Positions 1 to 11,698 of a stretch of 64,000 nt of DNA are shown here, piece after piece. Location: assembly GCA_001600635.1 (NCBI GenBank), contig BCKL01000013.1, forward strand, positions 599,537-663,536, in the 5' to 3' direction. Position numbers and translations under genes: made by a program. The notes beneath the pieces were generated by a model. The model saw nothing but the letters and a program-made list of their open reading frames with translations, made no database searches and was not told where the DNA came from. The stretch is from Leucosporidium creatinivorum (lineage: Eukaryota; Basidiomycota; Microbotryomycetes; Leucosporidiales; Leucosporidiaceae). How positions within the stretch are numbered: position 1 is the stretch's first letter; each line of letters begins with the position of its first letter.

Positions 1-797
1 AATGGGCTTCGGGACGGCTGACTGTCCCATCTCGAGACTCGCAAGCACCTGCAGCTCCGGCACGGTCGATTGTGGGTCTGGCGCTGCTCTCCGGGCGATC
101 GAGCTGCCACCGAAGGGCTCAGGAATCGCCGACGAGGCGCTGAGACTGGACGGGCTTCGGATGCTCAGCCGGCGAAGGTGCAGGCGTGTAGCAGGCCAGC
201 CGAGAGCACTGCAGGGCGTNTAACGAGGTACATGATTCGTCCGANTGTCGTACACGAGCAGGAACGAGGTGATGGTAGGAGCACAAGAGTGGAATTCGAG
301 CTGGCTTGCAGGTTTCTCTCCCGCCGCTCACTGCTCGCTCTCGTTTGCTATCGTCCTACAGCTCTGACATCGCGCTCAAAGGAACGCTGCTGGACTACAC
401 ACCACCTTCCACTACCGCCCGCCTTGCTCGCTTCTTTTGCTGGACTACAGGGACGCGCCCAGATCACACGCAGGGACCCGCTCGTCGCTGAAGGTGAGTG
501 CTGGTGTCCCACAGAGCTTTGGCGATGTAGCCGAGGATGGAAAGAGATCCTCTATCGCTGCGTCAGCCTTCCGAGCACGTCCAGTCGACAAGCCGGATGA
601 GGGAGCGAGGGATCAAACCATGCCGTTCTGCATCTCAGTAGCTGACCTCTGTGTTTTCCCCTTATCCGGAAGCAAAGCTATACCCCCCCTTCCCTCCTCA
701 CCTTCGCCAGCTCTCGCTCCCCTCCTCTCAGCTCTGCCGCTCCGCATCGCCGAAGCAACCTTATTCGTTTGGCTCTCTTCTGCACCCTTCTGTCGCC
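1..797. repeat. Leader repeat upstream of MATH-BTB copy A
   Basis: No convincing gene was found here. Bases 1-377 match the reverse complement of 17604-17980 without a difference that I can see, including two N bases at equivalent places (220/17761 and 245/17736). From about 378 on the two copies diverge but stay alignable. The part around 303-378 (GCTTGCAGGT, then CTGACATCGCGCTCA) recurs upstream of MATH-BTB copies B, C, D and E and more weakly F. It contains splice-like words (GCAGGT, CCTACAG), so it may hold untranslated exons plus a promoter. The repeat probably runs past the left edge of the window. Open frames here show no domain. Confidence 0.8.
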
Positions 798-2226
798 ATG
801 AGCCTGGCCGTTGCCATGGTCGAGAAGGTCGTACTCGAGCTGACTTGGGACCTCGACATGAACCTGAACGACAAGACATTAGACTTCACGCTGCCGCTCA
901 AAACTCGCTTCGGCCCCGTCGTTTTGGAGGTAGACACGTCGGAGGCCCAGGCTGAGGTCGTTTCACTGAGTGTGTCTTTCGGATCCTGGAGGCTGGGAGT
1001 CATCGGACGCAACGTAGTGCCCTCGTCGGAGCTGTTCTGGCTACACGACGAAGGGGCTGCGCCCGTTAGCGGCGTCCGCGATGGAGGCTGGGCGATNGAG
1101 CCTGAGTTTCCACCTCAACCTCCGGAGGTACCAGCGTACAATTATTCAACCTTGACCGACGCCGACCTTGAGGACTGCGCTCTCAACGACGAACGCTTCT
1201 ATCGCCTCACTCAAAGGCGGTACCGCTACATCTTCACCCTCCTCGTCGCCGATCCGCCGCCACCTGTGGCATTACCGTCTCTGCCGCCCAGTGCAATCAA
1301 GATCAGGTTCTCTTGTGAGTGTACAGAGACTTCAGTCCCTGTGCTTGCTCATGAGCTGAGCTGTCCGCCATCGCAGCCTCCGTTCATTCGAAGCGACCGA
1401 ACGACGTCCGATTCTTCTTCTCCAACCTCGACTATGAGCTCTGGGAAAGCTCCTCTTTCCTCTCTGCCTCCTCTCCCTACTTCAAGACGCTCCTCGCCTC
1501 AGACGACTTCACCGAGAGCGTTCGCCGAACTCGCAAACGAGCCAAGATCGAGGAGCGGGAGGTCCTCGTACTGAATGGCGATTCAAGGGCGAGTCCGAGA
1601 GCAAGTTCAGCCACCTTGACGGATTCCAGCCCTGGAACCGGCGACGGCGACGATTCGGACGAGGAAACGCACAGCTACATCAAGCGGCGCAATCCACCAT
1701 CGGTCGAGGACAACAGCGACGACGGCGACTTCACCTACCGCGAGGTGAAGATCTCGGAGTCGCCATACGCCACTTACCGCGCTGTCCTTCTCTACCTCCA
1801 TTCTGGCGACATCACCTTCGGTCCTCTCTCTTCGACTCTCCTTCCTTCCAACCCTGCGGCCAAGCAGACACGCGAGCAAGTCCTTAATCAGCACCTCACC
1901 AAGACACCAAGACACCATCTCACCCATTCCCCGTCTCCCCAAAGTCGGTTTACCGCCTCGCCCATCTCCTCGAGATCCCCTCCCTCTGCACTCTCGCCCT
2001 CGCCGAGCTCAAATCGCAAGTCAAGGTCGCCAACGCCGCACGGGAGCTCTTCTCGTCCATCAGCGTCTATGACGATGTACGTGAGCTCCTAATCGACTTT
2101 GTGGTCCAGCATTGGAAGGAGGTGAAGCCGAGTAGTGGGATGAAGGAGGTTGAGGCGAAGGTCAAGGCGGGCGAGCTGCCGAGTGCGGGCGCTGTGTACG
2201 CTGAGCTGTTACCTAGGTTGGCTTAG
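798..2226 (+). pseudogene. MATH-like/BTB domain protein, copy A, frameshifted
   Basis: Exon 1 (798-1314) encodes an N-terminal beta-rich domain beginning MSLAVAMVEKVVLELTWD that resembles a MATH/TRAF-type fold. Intron 1315-1376 (GTGAGT..GCAG) is followed by a BTB/POZ half (NDVRFFFSNLDYELW, then SSPYFKTLLASDDFTESV), a basic motif RRTRKRAK, an acidic stretch (DDSDEET), and the second BTB half (YRAVLLYLHSGDITF). An 8-bp direct duplication of AAGACACC (1901-1908 and 1909-1916), absent from copies C and D, shifts the frame, so translation ends at about 2092. Without it the frame would run to the TAG at 2224-2226. BTB-MATH proteins elsewhere are substrate adaptors for cullin-3 ligases; that role is inferred here. 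The allele could be a pseudogene, or make a truncated protein. Confidence 0.8.
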
Positions 2227-2729
2227 GGAATGACCGAGTGACTGTGTAGTGCATATCGCTGTTTGGCCCGAGATGAACGGAGTCTCGACAAGCTTGCGAA
2301 GGTCTCGGCGATCCAAGAGAGAGGCAGAGCCAGCGCCGAGTAGGCTTGCGAGTGCACTGAGGGACTTCGACGGGCAGTTCCGCTCACTCGAAAGATCTGG
2401 GCTCTCCAACAACTGCACTCTGAAAGCTGTGCAGATAAGTAAATCTACTCGGTTCGGCGCGCGAGCGGTTGACTGGTAAGGGGCTCGGCCGTCGGCGAGC
2501 GGGATTCTGCTGCAAAGCAGACCACGGAATGAAATCTCTTTAGCTGTGCTCTGCTTCTATCTTGCACCTCATTCAGATCCTCTCGACTTGCTCCCAGCTT
2601 GCGCGCCTGCCGCCACACCTCCCTTTCTCTTTCCTTCTCTTCGACCTCTCTCACTCGTTCTTCTTTCTTCTCGCCTTTCGCCTGGGCAGCTCGTCGATGC
2701 CCCCCATCGTGGCCTAAGCCCTGCCTCCA
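2227..2729 (+). promoter_or_regulatory. Intergenic and 5' leader of the UFD4-type gene, with a short uORF
   Basis: About 500 bp separates copy A from the HECT ligase gene. The last 200 bp is pyrimidine-rich (CTTTCTCTTTCC-like tracts), typical of fungal promoter/leader DNA. A six-codon upstream ORF (ATG at 2697, TAA at 2715-2717) lies 12 bp before the main start at 2730 and could dampen initiation if the transcript begins upstream of it. Nothing else was recognised. Confidence 0.45.
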
Positions 2730-5700
2730 ATGCGAAGAAGCTCGCGCAAATCCACCTCTGCAGCTCCAGCGAACACACCCTCCACCACCGACCTCGCCAA
2801 CTCGCCCTCAACAACTTCGGCGCAAGACCAGCCCGTTTCCGCTAACTCCGACCAGCTTACCAGTACTTCAGCCTCTAACTCGACTACAGCCTCCTCCTCA
2901 GCCAAATCCAAGCCCAAGCGAGCGGACGACGACCTCCCCTCGGCTGCCAACACCGCTTCCTCCTCGGCCAACACTCGCCCCAAGCGCAAATCGGTCACTT
3001 TCGAAGAGCTAGAAGGAGCGCCTGTAGCCTCTTCGTCCAGGAGCACTCGGTGAGTCGAGCGCTGCTCTCAGAAGGGCCAACGTCAGCGGGCAGAGCGAGA
3101 GCGCAATCTCTGGACGAGTCTGCGCTCCATCGGGCGGCGGGAACGGTGCAGAACGCGCCAGGGTGGCTTCAGTAGGACTGCAGTGCTTGCGCGCTGTAGT
3201 TCTGCTGTCGTCCGAGGCGTTCGCGCATGCCCGAGCAGCGGCGGGCGCTGACTCGCTGGGGGCGGCGGACGGTCGAAGCTGGCTGTAGCTTGGCAGTAAG
3301 AAGAAGGCGGCGGGGAGCTCTCCAACAATCTATCTCGGAGGTCAGCTGCTTCCATACACGAGCTAACTCTGCTTCTGCGCCACCCTTAGATCTCGCCGCT
3401 CCTCCGCCGCCTCGTCGAGTTCCGCCGCCGAGCAACCTTCGGCCAAGTCTCTGGGAAAGCGTCGCGCCGACTCTCCTTCCCTTAACGACCCTACTCCCCC
3501 TGCGCCCGCCCCCGCTCCTTCCCTCCAGCCTTCCAAGCGCCGCAAGGTCTCCCACTCGACCACCCCCACCGACCCCAAGGCCAGCGCCGAAAAGGACTAC
3601 AACCTCCGCTCGCGCCAGCCGACCACCACTACCCCTTCCGCTACCAAGTCCTCTCCAAAGAAGAAGGGTAAACCCTCCTCCTCCACCTCTTCCGCTCCCT
3701 CCGCCAACAGCAACAACAACTCGATGCCTCGCAAGGGATCTCGCGCCTCGCGCGCCGCCAAAGCCAAAGCCCGCGCTTTCGATGAGGGAGATGGGGAAAA
3801 CGGCCTTGACCTCGTTGGGCTCGGCGCAGATGGAGACATCGATATGGCTGACGTCGCCGAAGCGAGTGCCAGCGCAAAGAAGCAAGAAGCCACGGTCCAT
3901 CACGAGGCAGCGGCGGAGGATGATGATGATGACGAGGACGACGATGATGAGGACAACTCGGGTTCGGAGTCAGGATCCGACTCGGAGGACGGAGAAGGAG
4001 AGGGAGAGGGACATTACGATGAGGACGAGGAGGAGTACGAGACCTCGCTTCGCGCCGATGGATCAGCACACGGCGACCACGACCACGACGGATACCACTC
4101 GGGCGGGGGAGATTCGGACCTCATCGATCCTCCCCAGACGTTCGACGCCGATGGCTCTCCCCTCGGCACCAACTCCTCCCTCCTCGACCAAGCCGGTCTC
4201 GACGCCGCGGATGCAGCAGAGGCCGCCGCGCTCTTCGGTGGAGGAGGAGCCTTCCGAGCTCTGCAGGGCATGATGAGCGGGATGACCGGACGCCTCAAGG
4301 GTCTCCTCCAGAGCCTCAAGCAGAAGGGCGGCGATCCCAGCGCCAAGCTTATGGCTCTGCAAGACCTCGCTGAGCTCCTCAGCGTCTCCACCGAGGACAC
4401 CCTCTCCGGCTACTTCCAAGTCGAGGCGTTCGTCAAGGAGCTCATCAGCATCCTTCGCGGCGACTCCAACACCGGCGGCTCGGGAGAAGGGTCAGGCTTG
4501 ACCGGGGAGGAGATGATCGCCTTTGGCATGGACCCCGCCGAGCATGCAGCGGGAGGTGGAAGCGAGGAGAACGACGTGCAGATGATGCTCCTCGCCTGCC
4601 GTTGCCTCGCCAACCTCATGGAGGCCCTTCCCGGCAGCGCCCACTCGGTCGTCTACGCGGGAGCTGTGCCAGTGCTCTGCTCCAAGCTCCTCGAGATCCA
4701 GTACATCGACTTGGCCGAGCAGACCCTCAGCGTGAGTACCAGCTTCGACTTTCTCGCTCCCATTGCTGACCTCGCCCCCTCGCTTCGCAGACTCTCGAGA
4801 AGATCTCGGAGGAGGTTCCCTCGTCCATCGTTCGCGAGGGAGGACTCGGAGCCCTCCTCACCTTCCTCGACTTCTTCTCCTTCCATGTCCAACGCACTGC
4901 CGTCACCGCCGCCGCCAACTGCTGCCGCTCCCTTGCGCTCGACTCGTTCACCATGGTCCAGGACGTCATCCCCATCTTCAAGAACATCCTCGGCTACCCC
5001 GACCAGCGAGTCGTCGAGCAGGGATGCCTCGCCGTCGTCCGCATTGTCGACTCATACCGCCACTACCCCGAGAAGCTCGAAGCGCTTCTCACCGCCGACC
5101 TCCTCACCGCCGTTCGCGCTCTCCTCAACCCCGATAGCACGACCGTCGGACCCAACACTTACACGCAGACGCTCAAGATGCTCTCCACCGCCTCCAAGGC
5201 CTCGCCCGGAGTCGCCATTACCCTCGTCGACCTCAACATCGCCAACACGCTCTACCACCTCCTCACCGGCGTCGCGGCTCCCGAGTTCCCCACCGTCGAG
5301 GGCTACCAGATGCTGCCGAAGAGCGAGAGGGAAGGAGACGACATGCTCGTGATGCAGAACCTCGTCCAGAGGCCTAAGGAGCAGATTCAGGAGACGCTCA
5401 ACCTCATCTGCGAGCTACTCCCGCCGCTGCCCAAGGGTATGTCGCTTTTCTACTCGATGACCCCGATGCTCAGCTGACCCCTATACTCGTCAACAGACGG
5501 CATCTTCGACTCGCGCGCCTTCTCGGGCAAGGAGCGTTCGTCGAGGTCGTCGGGCAAGGACAAAGTCAAGCGCGAAGAGGTCACTCCCGACCTCGGCGCC
5601 GCTCTCGCCGCCGCTGTCCCCGCCAGCTCCTCCTCCAACGCCGACCTCAGCGCCGACGTCAAGATGGAAGCAGCGGACGACCTTCCTCCTCCCATTCCCT

Positions 5701-8700
5701 CTCCCGCGGCGGGCTCTTCCTCCAACTCTCGTTCAGCTTCCCGTGCCGGCAAGTCGCGCGATGTCGCCAAGGAGGCCATCGTCGAGAAGCGACTCGAGCT
5801 GCTCAAGGAGGATTCGGAGAGCAGGAGGCTCGTCGTCAATCGCCTTTACGCCCTTCTCCTCCCCATCCTCGTCGACGTCTGCGCCGCTAGTGTCAACAGT
5901 CAGGTCAGGAGCAAGGCTGTGCTCGGACTGCTCAAGATCGTCAACTTCTGCGAGAAGGAGCCGCTAGCCGAGATCCTCCACGTAGGTTTGCCATCTCGGC
6001 GCGGGGTTTCGAGAGCTGACTCGTCTCTCATCTGCAGACCGTCTCCATGGCTTCCTTCCTCGCCGCCATCCTCTCCTCCCGCGATCAAGGACCTCTGATC
6101 ACCAACGCCCTCCAGCTCGTCGAGCTCCTCCTGGTCAAGATGCCGGACGCCTACCAGTACTTCTTCCGCCGCGAGGGCGTCATGCACGAGATTGAGCAGA
6201 TCGCTTCGGCCGTCCTCGTCACGCCACCGAAGAGCAAGAAGTCCTCGCCGTCTCGCACCCCTCGCAACGCCACCGACCTCAACGCCGACGCTGGACCATC
6301 CGACCTCTCGCGCGCTCTCCAGCAGCACACCAACTCGACTTCTCCCCTCCTTACTCCCGCTGAAGCTCAGGCGCAGGACATGATCACCCTCCGGGCTCGT
6401 CACCTTCGCGACGACTACGGCAGCGCAGACTCGGAGCCAGCTCTTCGTGCTCGTACCGCCCTCGACAACATCGAGGAGCTCGTCACTAAGCTCGACGCCT
6501 TCGCCGAGCCTAGTGGGAAGGGCGCCAAGTTCGAGAAGGAGGTCGCCGAGGTCGTCGAGAAGGTCTCGAAGCTGTTCTCGGATGAGAAGGAGCCTTTAAG
6601 CAGCTTCGAGCTGTTGGAGAGTGGACTTGTCGACGGACTGCTGAGGTTCGCGACGGAGACAGGAACGCCGACTTGTGAGCTTAGGCGAGGCTGACTTGAT
6701 GGCTCGGCTCCAATGCTGATGCCCTGCTGCTGCAGTGACCGCCCAACGTCGTCAAAAGCATCTCGCCGCCGCCTTCATGCCGCGACTTGACTCCGGAACG
6801 TCAACGCCCGCCTTCGGGCTGCTCGTCAAGCGTCTGCAGGAGAGTCTGAGCAGGATGGAGGAGTTCGAGGTGCAGCTCGCCGCGCAGAACTCGAGCGATG
6901 GTGAGTTCTCGGCCTACAAGCTCAGTCGGTAGTTTACTGACTTTTGCTCTGTCGTAGCCGAGTCTCGTCGCAACGGCCCGTCCATGCTCGCTCGTCAGCT
7001 CAAGCTTCGTCTCGTCGCCGAGGAAGGCTCCGACATCCCTCGCTCGTGTACCAACATCGTGGTCTCGATCCACGCCATCGCCACCTTCCAGGCGTTCAAC
7101 GACTACCTCCGTCCTCGCATCCTCGCTGCTACCTCTCTCGCCGATCGATTGGGTTCAGGGTCAGGTGCAGGCGCAGGCAGGCTCTCTAGCTTCCTTGCCG
7201 CGTTTGCTGCTGCTAACGGAGCCTCCCCTCCCTCACCAGAGTCGTCGTCCGGGACTAATGTCGCGGGCGGATCGCGACTTTCGTCGAGCTTGGGTGCGGC
7301 GCTGGCTGCCGCCGAAGAGGCCGAGGCTAACGCTGAGGCCTCGACGTCTACTGGAGCGGCGGCGAGTGGGAAGAAGAGCCCGACGAGGAGAAGGAGCAGG
7401 CGACTGAGCGGGAAGGGTCTCGAGGGAGAAGGAGCCGAGGCGAGTCCGAGCAACGCGCCACTGGATACCGAGCCTGCTGCTGCTGCGTGAGTTCTCTTTC
7501 ACCTCTCCAGCATTGATCTTTCGGCTCACCTTCGTCTCTGCAGTCCCGAGGACGACCCCATGGATGATGGAGAAGACGACTTTGACGAAGATGACGAGCG
7601 CGACGAGGACGGCGATGTGAGCGATACTTGTCCATCAAGCTCGACAAAGCTGACCTTTGCCTCTACATACTTGCAGCTTTTCGCTGCGGGCTTCGAGGCG
7701 TCCCCTCCGTCTCGCGACGAACGGCCGGTCAACCTCGAGGTCGCGGACGACGGCTCCAAGGTTGTAGCCAAGACGCCTGACGGTACTCGAGTCGCTACTC
7801 CCACCATCGCTGGATCTTCTTCTCGACCACCACCGGCACCGAAGCCCCGCGCCTCGTACGCCGCCGCCGTCAAGACCGAGCCCTCCGACTTCCACCTCGA
7901 GTTCTCCATGGGCGACCGCGACGTCGACCTCGACACCACCGTCTACGGCGCTGTGCACAACCACGACCTCAAGACGCCCGGCGCCAACCGTCGAAATATG
8001 TGGCACTCCATCTACGAGGTTCGCTTCCGCAAAATCGAGGGTCCAGCCCGCCCCGAGATCGACCACGCTTCGCCAGAGCCTACCTCGCGCGACAACGAGA
8101 CCATCCTCACTCGCATGCCAGCTTCCATCCCCTCCGACAGTCGTCAGGCCAAGATCCTGCAGCTCCTCTGGGTCCTTCACCGCCTCAACTCGGAGTACGC
8201 CGATACGAGAGAGCTCGGCTCGACTGCGCTCGCAGATGGCTCGTTCGTCAACAACAAGCTCACCGCCAAGCTCAACCGTCAACTCGAGGAGCCGATGATT
8301 GTCGCCAGCGCCTGCCTTCCCGACTGGGCGACCGACCTCCCCGTTCACTTCCCCTTCCTCTTCCCGTTCGACACGCGCTACACTTTCCTCCAGTCGACTG
8401 CTTTTGGCTACGCTCGCCTCATGCAGAAGTGGGTGGGACAGACGCGCACCGACAACTCGAGGCGGGACGACAACCTCGGCTTCCTCGGTCGACTTCAGCG
8501 CCAGAAGGTCCGCATTTCTCGCGATCGCATGCTCGAGTCGGCGTTCAAGGTCAGCTCTTTCGTATACATCGCTGTGTGCTAGCGTTGACTTCCCCCTCTC
8601 GTACAGGTCTTCGAGCTCTACGGATCGTCTCGCGCAAGCCTCGAGGTCGAGTTCTTCTCCGAGGTTGGCAGTGGACTTGGCCCTACTCTCGAGTTCTACG

Positions 8701-10187
8701 CCCTCGTGTCCAAAGAGTTTGCTCGCGCAGAGCTCTCCATCTGGCGGCACGGCGATTCGAGCGACGCGGCCTTCGTCCACAGCGCTGCAGGACTCTTCCC
8801 GGCGCCGCTTGACGATGCGACGACCGAGGCGGGCAAGAAAGCGCTCAAGGTCTTCCGCGTCCTCGGCCAGTTTGTCGCCAAGTGTGAGTAGCGTCTCGCT
8901 CAGTCGTCGAGCTCTTCATACTCACTGCTTCTTTCACAGCCATGATGGACTCGCGCATCATCGACGTCCACTTCAACCGCGCTTTCATGCGTCTCGTCCT
9001 CGACCAAGAGCTTCCCCTCACCATCGCTGCAGTCAAGGTACGTCTTCTCTTGCGCATTCACCCCGTGAGCGTCGCTCACCTTCATGTCGCAGACCGTCGA
9101 CAAGAACCTCGGCTTCTCCCTCGCTCATCTTCAAGAGCTCCTCGACTCGAAGCAAGCGCTCGAGAACGACGAGTCGAAGGTAAGGTTTTTGACCCCCGTA
9201 TCTGCCCGACCTGAGCTGAGCCCTGCCTCTTTCGCAGACCGACGCCGAGCGCGACACCGAGCTGGCCAAGATCACCTCCACCGTCAACGACCTCACCCTG
9301 GACTTCACCCTTCCAGGATACGACATCGCGCTCAAAGACGGCGGCGAAGACATTCCTGTCGACACCTCGAATCTCGAGGAGTACATCGGCCTCGTGATCG
9401 ACTGGACTCTTCGCAAGGGAGTCATGCTTCAGCTCAAGGAGTTCAGGAGTGGTTTCTCGGCGGGTGAGCTGCTCGGATTGCCCTTCCCTTCATCAGGCGG
9501 CAGCTGACATTTCTTCCCCGTCACAGTCTTCCCCGTTCGCGATCTCCAGAGCTTCACTCCTGCCGAGCTGGTCATGCTCACTGGCGCACTCGACGAGGAT
9601 TGGACCATTGAGGGTGAGCTATTTCCTTGTACGATTCGAAGAGTCGAGCTACACGCTGACCCTACCTCGCAGGCCTCACCAACGCCGTCAAGGCCGACCA
9701 CGGCTTCACGATGGACAGTCGCCCCGTTCGTGACCTTCTCTCAATCATGTCCGAGTTCTCTCCGGACGAGCGTCGCGAGTTCTTGGCTTTCACAACCGGA
9801 TCGTGAGTGCTTCATCCGTGTTGTGCTTCGCCTCCGCCGAGCTGACCTTGACCTTCCCTCAGCCCTCGCCTGCCGATTGGAGGTTTCTCCGCCCTCTCCC
9901 CTACCCTCACCATTGTTCGCAAGGACGGAGGCGATGGTGCCCTCTTCTCGAGTATGACCTGCGTGTCTTAGTGAGTTCCCCTTCCATCGCCTGCGGAGCG
10001 AACGAGGAGCTGACCCACTGCTCGCCTTTGCAGCATCAAACTCCCCAACTACTCCTCGCGCGACGTCGTCAAGGACCGAGTCCTCTTTGCCATTCGCGAG
10101 GGCCAGGGAGGATTCCATTTGGTGAGCTGGCTCGGCGACGACGCTCAGATGCTCGGCGACTGACCTTCCCCTCTCACGCAGAGTTGA
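2730..10187 (+). CDS. UFD4: HECT-type E3 ubiquitin ligase, UFD4/TRIP12 family
   Basis: Predicted ubiquitin-protein ligase of the ubiquitin-fusion-degradation pathway. The low-complexity N-terminus is rich in Ser, Ala and Lys and contains KRPR/KRRK-like basic motifs, followed by a long acidic run (about 3915-4050). An armadillo-like region follows (for example GGDPSAKLMALQDLAELL; NILGYPDQRVVEQGCLAVVR). The C-terminus is a HECT domain with the catalytic cysteine in SMTCVSYIKLPNYSS (TGC at 9960-9962) and the typical tail GQGGFHLS. The gene has many short introns and one of 340 bp after exon 1. The last exon codes only AGT TGA (10182-10187). The start was chosen because reading stays open through exon 1 into the basic region. 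Total length is roughly 2,000 residues, usual for TRIP12/UFD4. No break was seen. Confidence 0.93.
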
Positions 10188-10580
10188 GCCCGCTTCGATT
10201 TGTGTCGACCTCTTTGTTTTCCCTTACCTGTAGCTGTGCTCGCATCGCCGTCTCCCCTTTGCAACGTTCGCTCCTTCAGCTACAGCTTTCGGCCGACGCG
10301 AGCTGCACCCTTTGAGAGCAAAATTGATTTCTTGCTATGAAGCAGAAACGCTGCAATACTTTCCGACAGCTGTTGCTATTCATAGTGCACTCAGCTCCGC
10401 ACGCAAGTCATCTCGGCCCCTCGTCAAGATCAGCGAGCGCGTGGAGGAAGCGAGTTTCGACGATCTCTCTCTTGCTCCTTCGTCTCCCCTCTACTTTGCT
10501 ATAGTACTCTCTGTAAGCTCTCAGCTACTGGCGCTTGCTGCACCACTGCAGCAGCTCACTCATCACGCACGCTCAGCACC
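10188..10580. other. Intergenic, no gene seen
   Basis: Spacer of 393 bp between the HECT ligase stop and the DUF1348 gene. The last 100 bp is rich in CT tracts and contains CTGCAGCAGCTC just before the next start. I see no further element. Confidence 0.5.
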
Positions 10581-11341
10581 ATGGCCGCTCTCGTCCCTCC
10601 CTTCACGTTCGAAAAGGCGACTGCAAAGGTGAGGGCGCATCTTGGACCTTGGCTAGCGTCCGGTAGCTCACATTGTGTGCTCCCACTGCAGGTCAAGAAG
10701 GCGCAAGACCTCTGGAACACCGCAAGTCGTCCTCGCCGAGCAGCCCAGCCTCTCGACGTAGCTGTACCCTCTCCACGATTACAGCTGACCACGTCCTCCG
10801 TGCAGAAGGATCCCCGAAACGTCTCCCTCGCCTACACAGAGGAATCGATCTGGCGTAATCGCGACCAGTTCTTCCAGGGAAGGCCAGCCATCGTCGAGTT
10901 CCTCTCGGCCAAGTGGAAGAAGGAGACGAATTACTGTCTTCGCAAGCAGCTGCACTTGTTTCACGAGAACAAGATCGCCGTTAACTTCTGGTGTGTCCGA
11001 TGTGTCACGTCGAGCACTCGTCCGCCGAGCCGAGTTCACCTTCGCCGAACTTTCGAGTCGCCAAAGCTGACTCTCTCCTTCTCTTGGACGCAGGTACGAG
11101 TATCAAGATGCGACGACTTCGCAATGGCGTCGCACTTACGGTCTCGAGCACTGGTAAGCCGCTGGTCCTCGGCAGCTTGGGCGATCGCTGACACCTCTCC
11201 CCTCGCAGGGATTTCGACGCCGAGGGGTTGATGCGCAAGCGTCACTGCAGTGCTAACGAGATCGATATCAAGGAGGAGGAGAGATGGTTCAAGGAAGGCG
11301 TCGACCCCGACAGCATCGTCATCCACAATGTTGATGGGTAG
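10581..11341 (+). CDS. DUF1348 / SnoaL-like (NTF2-fold) protein
   Basis: Small conserved protein of the DUF1348 family, recognised from [20 protein letters not shown], then [20 protein letters not shown], the pair of tryptophans in [15 protein letters not shown], and [12 protein letters not shown]. The family is found in bacteria and fungi and has an NTF2-like cone fold; its biochemical role is not established. Exons run 10581-10628, 10692-10721, 10806-10990, 11094-11153 and 11209-11341. Intron 2 begins with GCAAGT instead of GT: reading through this GC-AG intron joins WNT to [10 protein letters not shown], which fits the family, whereas no nearby GT donor does. It lies downstream of the HECT ligase on the same strand and converges with the next gene. 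Confidence 0.85.
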
Positions 11342-11698
11342 GCTGATTCGGCCGAGGCTGACTTCCTCAAGGAGGGCCGGGCTCTTTCTGTGTATACTTC
11401 TGTGGCTGAATACGTTTGAAAGACTTCAACTACGCTTTCATAAACGTCTCAATGCGCTGCAGAGTCGTCTAATCGCGAAAGCCAAGCTCGGCGATCGTCG
11501 GCCGGGGCTTCATTTCGTTTCAAGTCGCTGTCGTCTCTCCTCGCCCAAGCTGTCGGCTAAGGAGCTTCTCGCTATCACATCAGCACTCGAGATGCTCCCT
11601 GTAGTCCTGAGCGACCGCCAGTACTCTGGAAGCGAGACGCGAGAGTTCTTCCCCAAGTTGCCGAGAGAACACCCTGTTACACGCTTTACCAGCCACCA
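11342..11698. other. Convergent intergenic spacer
   Basis: 357 bp between two converging stop codons. It should hold both 3' ends. I recognise no gene, repeat or RNA in it. Confidence 0.5.

Noticed and set aside
7635-8780. Long minus-strand open frame (381 codons) opposite the HECT ligase
   Set aside because: It lies antisense to well-supported UFD4 exons and shows no domain; it is an open mirror frame caused by high GC and codon bias.
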